From Bacillota bacterium (GTDB lineage: Bacteria > Bacillota_A > Clostridia > Lachnospirales > WQUN01), in the NCBI GenBank assembly GCA_009786175.1, contig WQTQ01000240.1, positions 1 through 54,254 on the forward strand: 54,254 nucleotides of DNA. Direction: 5' to 3'. Below the pieces are notes generated by a model. That model saw only the letters and a program-made list of their open reading frames with translations. It did not search any database and was not told the DNA's origin. Made by a program: the position numbers and the translations under genes. Shown here one piece after another: positions 51,803-54,254 of this stretch; position 1 is the first letter of the stretch; each line of letters begins with the position of its first letter.

Positions 51803-52390
51803 TTATTTTGGCCCGCCCTCACTTACTCCTTTGCGCAAAACTGTGTTAAACACCGTGCGCATTAGAATCCATAAATCGAAAAAAAATCCTATTCGTTTAG
51901 CATACTCACCGTCATAAGCGGCTTTTTTTTCTATTGGCAGTTCGTCCCGCCCGCTTACTTGAGCAAGGCCGGTCAGGCCAACCGGGATAGAATTTGCACC
52001 ATATTTTTCACGTTCCGCAATAAGATCGTCCTGGTTCCAAAGGGCAGGGCGCGGCCCAACCAGCGATAAATCTCCTTTTAGTATGTTAATAAGTTGTGGA
52101 AGCTCGTCCAAACTGGACTTGCGCAAAAACCGTCCAACGGGCGTTATAAGGCTTTCCGGGTTTTGCAACAAATGAGTAGGCACATCCTTAGGTGCATTTT
52201 CATACATACTACGGAACTTATAAATCATAAAAAATTTTCGGTTTCTTCCATACCGTTTTTGTTTGAAAAATATAGCCCCCCGCGAACCGGTTTTTACAAG
52301 CACCGCTAAAACAGCCATAAGCGGCAGCCACAGTGGTGCGGTAATCAGTACCAACAATATATCCAATATTCGCTTGATGTATAGGTACAT
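51803..52390 (-). CDS. Sugar transferase (undecaprenyl-phosphate glycosyl-1-phosphate transferase)
   Basis: A 195-residue monotopic phosphoglycosyl transferase. One hydrophobic segment (LLVLITAPLWLPLMAVLAVL) is followed by KQKRYGRNRKFFMIYKFRSM, the catalytic DE pair in RKSSLDELPQLINILKGDLS and GPRP. The family moves a sugar phosphate from a nucleotide sugar to undecaprenyl phosphate, the first step of capsule or glycan assembly. No glycan cluster is visible around it, so it may serve a cell-wide pathway. GGAGG precedes the ATG. Confidence 0.92.
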   Translation of the reverse strand: MYLYIKRILDILLVLITAPLWLPLMAVLAVLVKTGSRGAIFFKQKRYGRNRKFFMIYKFRSMYENAPKDVPTHLLQNPESLITPVGRFLRKSSLDELPQLINILKGDLSLVGPRPALWNQDDLIAEREKYGANSIPVGLTGLAQVSGRDELPIEKKAAYDGEYAKRIGFFFDLWILMRTVFNTVLRKGVSEGGPK

Positions 52391-52454
52391 ACAAACCTCC
52401 GGGGTTTCATATCTCTATTATATTTAAGCAATTGTACAGATATGCAAATGATAA

Positions 52455-52967
52455 TTAATTTCTTACAGAATATAATGTCATATCTACAATTATTCTTACC
52501 CGCAAATTTCTGTCCCAAACAATATTCGTTGCCAAAACACTTGCATGTGTATTTTCCAATGCGTATAAAAAAATATAAGCATCACTTACCTCATACTCTG
52601 CGCGAATACGGTATTCCGTTATGTTACCAAATGCTTGCACATAAAATCTGCCATGCTCGCTTGCTGCAAAATTTATACTGCGAAGGCTATTCTGCTCCAT
52701 AATTTGTTGGATATCCGAAAGTGCAAGTATGATTTCATTGTTGTTTAACAAACGGCGGCTTGCACTTAGTGTTTCCAATTCGCGCAAATTATTTTCATAC
52801 GCCGCATAATGCCTTGCTCTGGCAGAATATTGGCTTTCTTGCCACGAAATATGATTACTCAATTGGTTAATATCCCGCATCTTTGGCAAGATAATAAATG
52901 TTACAGCAACAATAATAAATAAAAAATTTGACGCTGTAAATATTAGCATTTTCTTGCTCTTTATCAT
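52455..52967 (-). CDS. PilO-like single-pass membrane protein (tentative)
   Basis: A 170-residue protein with a short basic start, one membrane segment (FTASNFLFIIVAVTFIILP), a helical stretch (residues about 35-90) and an alpha/beta domain (about 95-170). This layout is that of PilO-type alignment proteins of type IV pili and of some division proteins such as FtsL-like partners, but no motif proves it and no pilus genes are near. It is 12 nt after cvpA. Confidence 0.4.
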   Translation of the reverse strand: MIKSKKMLIFTASNFLFIIVAVTFIILPKMRDINQLSNHISWQESQYSARARHYAAYENNLRELETLSASRRLLNNNEIILALSDIQQIMEQNSLRSINFAASEHGRFYVQAFGNITEYRIRAEYEVSDAYIFLYALENTHASVLATNIVWDRNLRVRIIVDMTLYSVRN

Positions 52968-52978
52968 CTTTCCACCCC

Positions 52979-53656
52979 CTACACGACAGTAATAAGCTGT
53001 GGTACAGTTATCTCAAACAGCCTTTGGGCAATCCACGAGCCTTCCAACATTTCATTAATCATAGGGTGAGCTGTTGTTGCAAACAATGCAACTAAAACAA
53101 GCCCAAACCATAGAATAACCGCACTCATTATCACGCCAAAAACAAGCCCGCCAATACGGTTTAAAGTACGAATTACAGGAAGCATGCTTACTATATCAAG
53201 GGCGTAGCCAATAAAAGTTAAAGCAAGCATTGTTAGTGCAAACACTGCTAAAATTGATATACCGTTAATTACCATATTGGCAAAAAAACCGGCAATATAT
53301 TCTTCAATAGTAGCAACTTGCAACAGTTCAAACATGTTTGGCGTATTATAGGAATGTAATATTCTTTGTAAAATACCCGGCAGCGGTAAATTATCAATTA
53401 TATCCACGCTATAGGCCGCCGTTTGATCAGCGAAAAAGCCCTCCAAATTCATGGCACGGGCAATACCGTCCCGGATTGTAGGGAACAACTCTGTTTGACG
53501 CAGTGCCCGGGCAACATATGGATACAATTGCCGCGCCACAAGCATTGCAACAAAAAGAGAGACTAACCTGTATACTGTACGAATTAATCCTTTGTGATAC
53601 CCAGCTATGGCACACAGGGCAACAATTGCAACAATTACTATATCTAATGGGTTCAT
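52979..53656 (-). CDS. CvpA family membrane protein
   Basis: A 225-residue integral membrane protein with four main hydrophobic segments. MNPLDIVIVAIVALCAIAGYHKGLIRTVYRL is the CvpA-type start (first 30 residues, quoted in part: DIVIVAIVALCAIAGYHKG); RIGGLVFGVIMSAVILWFG near 165 is the second conserved block. Homologues are linked to colicin V production and to envelope or bile stress survival; the biochemical role is unclear. GAAGGAAA lies before the ATG. Confidence 0.82.
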   Translation of the reverse strand: MNPLDIVIVAIVALCAIAGYHKGLIRTVYRLVSLFVAMLVARQLYPYVARALRQTELFPTIRDGIARAMNLEGFFADQTAAYSVDIIDNLPLPGILQRILHSYNTPNMFELLQVATIEEYIAGFFANMVINGISILAVFALTMLALTFIGYALDIVSMLPVIRTLNRIGGLVFGVIMSAVILWFGLVLVALFATTAHPMINEMLEGSWIAQRLFEITVPQLITVV

Positions 53657-53675
53657 GCCATTTCCTTCTGTAGGT

Positions 53676-53734
53676 AAAAAACCGCAAACATGACCTACAT
53701 GCTTTTCAAATATGCATGCGCGCTATGTTTGCGG
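53676..53734 (-). terminator. Rho-independent terminator of the ribosomal protein operon
   Basis: On the minus strand CCGCAAACAT pairs perfectly with ATGTTTGCGG (10 bp) around a long loop that forms a second stem (GCATG/CATGC type), followed by six T. It follows rplQ by 13 nt. Confidence 0.85.
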
Positions 53735-53747
53735 CTTCGATAATTTA

Positions 53748-54254
53748 TTATATGAGTTCTAGTATAACCATTTCTGCTGCGTCACCACGGCGGGGGCCGA
53801 TTTTTACTATGCGGGTATATCCACCGTTGCGGCCTGTGTATTTTGGTGCCCACTTGTCAAACATTATGCTTGCAAGGTCTACTGCTTTAGACTCGCTGCG
53901 CATACGCCTTCTATTGGCCGGTGTTTCTGTAACAGGGTACAGCACACTCCAAATCTTACGGCGTGCCACCAAGCGGGACGGTTTGTCTTTTTTAATGGTA
54001 CGTTCTATCTGATCGTAAACCGTAACTTTTTTGCCATCTTTCACTTCTTTAACGCGTTTACCATTTGCATCCTTTTGAGGAACTTTGGCAGTTACCGTTA
54101 CTGTTTCAAAATTGTCTTGTTCTTTTACAGCAAGGGTTATCAGCTTCTCAGCTATACGCCTCACTTCTTTTGCACGTGTTTCTGTTGTAGTAATCTTACC
54201 GTGATGTATCAATTGAGTGGTTAAGGCACGAAGCATAGCTTTACGCTGGCTGGA
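53748..54254 (-). CDS. rplQ: 50S ribosomal protein L17, partial (5' end outside window)
   Basis: The reading frame runs through the window edge (SSQRKAMLRALTTQLIHHGK), so the true start lies beyond 54254; the usual L17 start has about 10 further residues. TTETRAKEVRRIAEKLITLA is the family signature. Between about residues 50 and 95 it has a lysine-rich insertion (NGKRVKEVKDGKKVTVYDQI) seen in some clostridia but not in Escherichia coli. It ends TRIVKIGPRRGDAAEMVILE. L17 is part of the large ribosomal subunit and normally follows rpoA. Confidence 0.95.
   Translation of the reverse strand, partial: SSQRKAMLRALTTQLIHHGKITTTETRAKEVRRIAEKLITLAVKEQDNFETVTVTAKVPQKDANGKRVKEVKDGKKVTVYDQIERTIKKDKPSRLVARRKIWSVLYPVTETPANRRRMRSESKAVDLASIMFDKWAPKYTGRNGGYTRIVKIGPRRGDAAEMVILELI

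Noticed and set aside
1..54254. tRNA or rRNA genes
   Set aside because: No cloverleaf or rRNA-like segment was recognised on either strand.

Overview
The window comes from a spore-forming Firmicute of class Clostridia, probably a plant-fibre-degrading anaerobe. It carries spoIIGA-sigE, yunB and the germination protease gpr. It also carries a very large secreted family 5 glycanase, CBM9-like modules, copper-amine-oxidase-type stalk domains, and a ribosomal protein L17 with a central insertion. The Lachnospirales-like assignment is an inference from gene content only.

Layout. 1-2214: a fragment at the edge, a possible secreted peptide and a large duplicated HTH/TPR regulator. 2243-9276: a GntR-controlled operon of two ABC exporters plus a penicillin-recognising serine hydrolase. 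9322-12524: wrecked and accessory genes (kinase remnant, two methyltransferases, an LRR protein). 12576-19264: a sugar or sugar-acid catabolic operon with a divergent AraC regulator. 19330-20972: spoIIGA-sigE. 20976-22517: a DUF5721-like protein and a Gfo/Idh/MocA oxidoreductase. 22591-28811: a tryptophan operon (SLC13-type transporter, trpD, C, F, B, A) behind a Trp T-box riboswitch, with no trpE or trpG. 28854-34412: a ribokinase, a secreted RCC1/lipase protein and a small XRE protein. 34479-35195: a compact type III toxin-antitoxin locus. 35208-39997: topB, yunB, a UroD-like gene and gpr. 40093-51290: an Rpn-type nuclease, a CBM9 lipoprotein, a solute-binding lipoprotein gene broken by an IS5-family element, and the GH5 enzyme. 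51407-54254: a zinc-ribbon protein, a sugar transferase, a PilO-like protein, CvpA and rplQ.

The strongest find is the type III toxin-antitoxin system. A promoter on the minus strand drives three 37-42-nt tandem repeats. Each repeat can fold as an H-type pseudoknot, and both stems show compensatory changes between repeats. A hairpin follows, then a ToxN/CptN-like gene of 163 codons. The second is a dispersed 41-42-bp palindrome with TACCCCCTGATATC arms and a conserved TTGGCG-type loop. It has four full copies and one collapsed copy, and mostly sits between convergent genes. One copy supplies the toxin stop codon and another abuts a wrecked kinase gene. The third is the T-box-controlled trp operon, whose first gene is a carboxylate-type transporter and which lacks anthranilate synthase, suggesting possible anthranilate uptake.

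Genes work together in clear units: GntR with its ABC exporters (envelope stress), AraC with the catabolic operon, SpoIIGA as protease for pro-SigE, and the trp genes under one riboswitch. The fibre-related secreted proteins share CBM9 modules. All functional statements are from reading the sequence; no database search was run.
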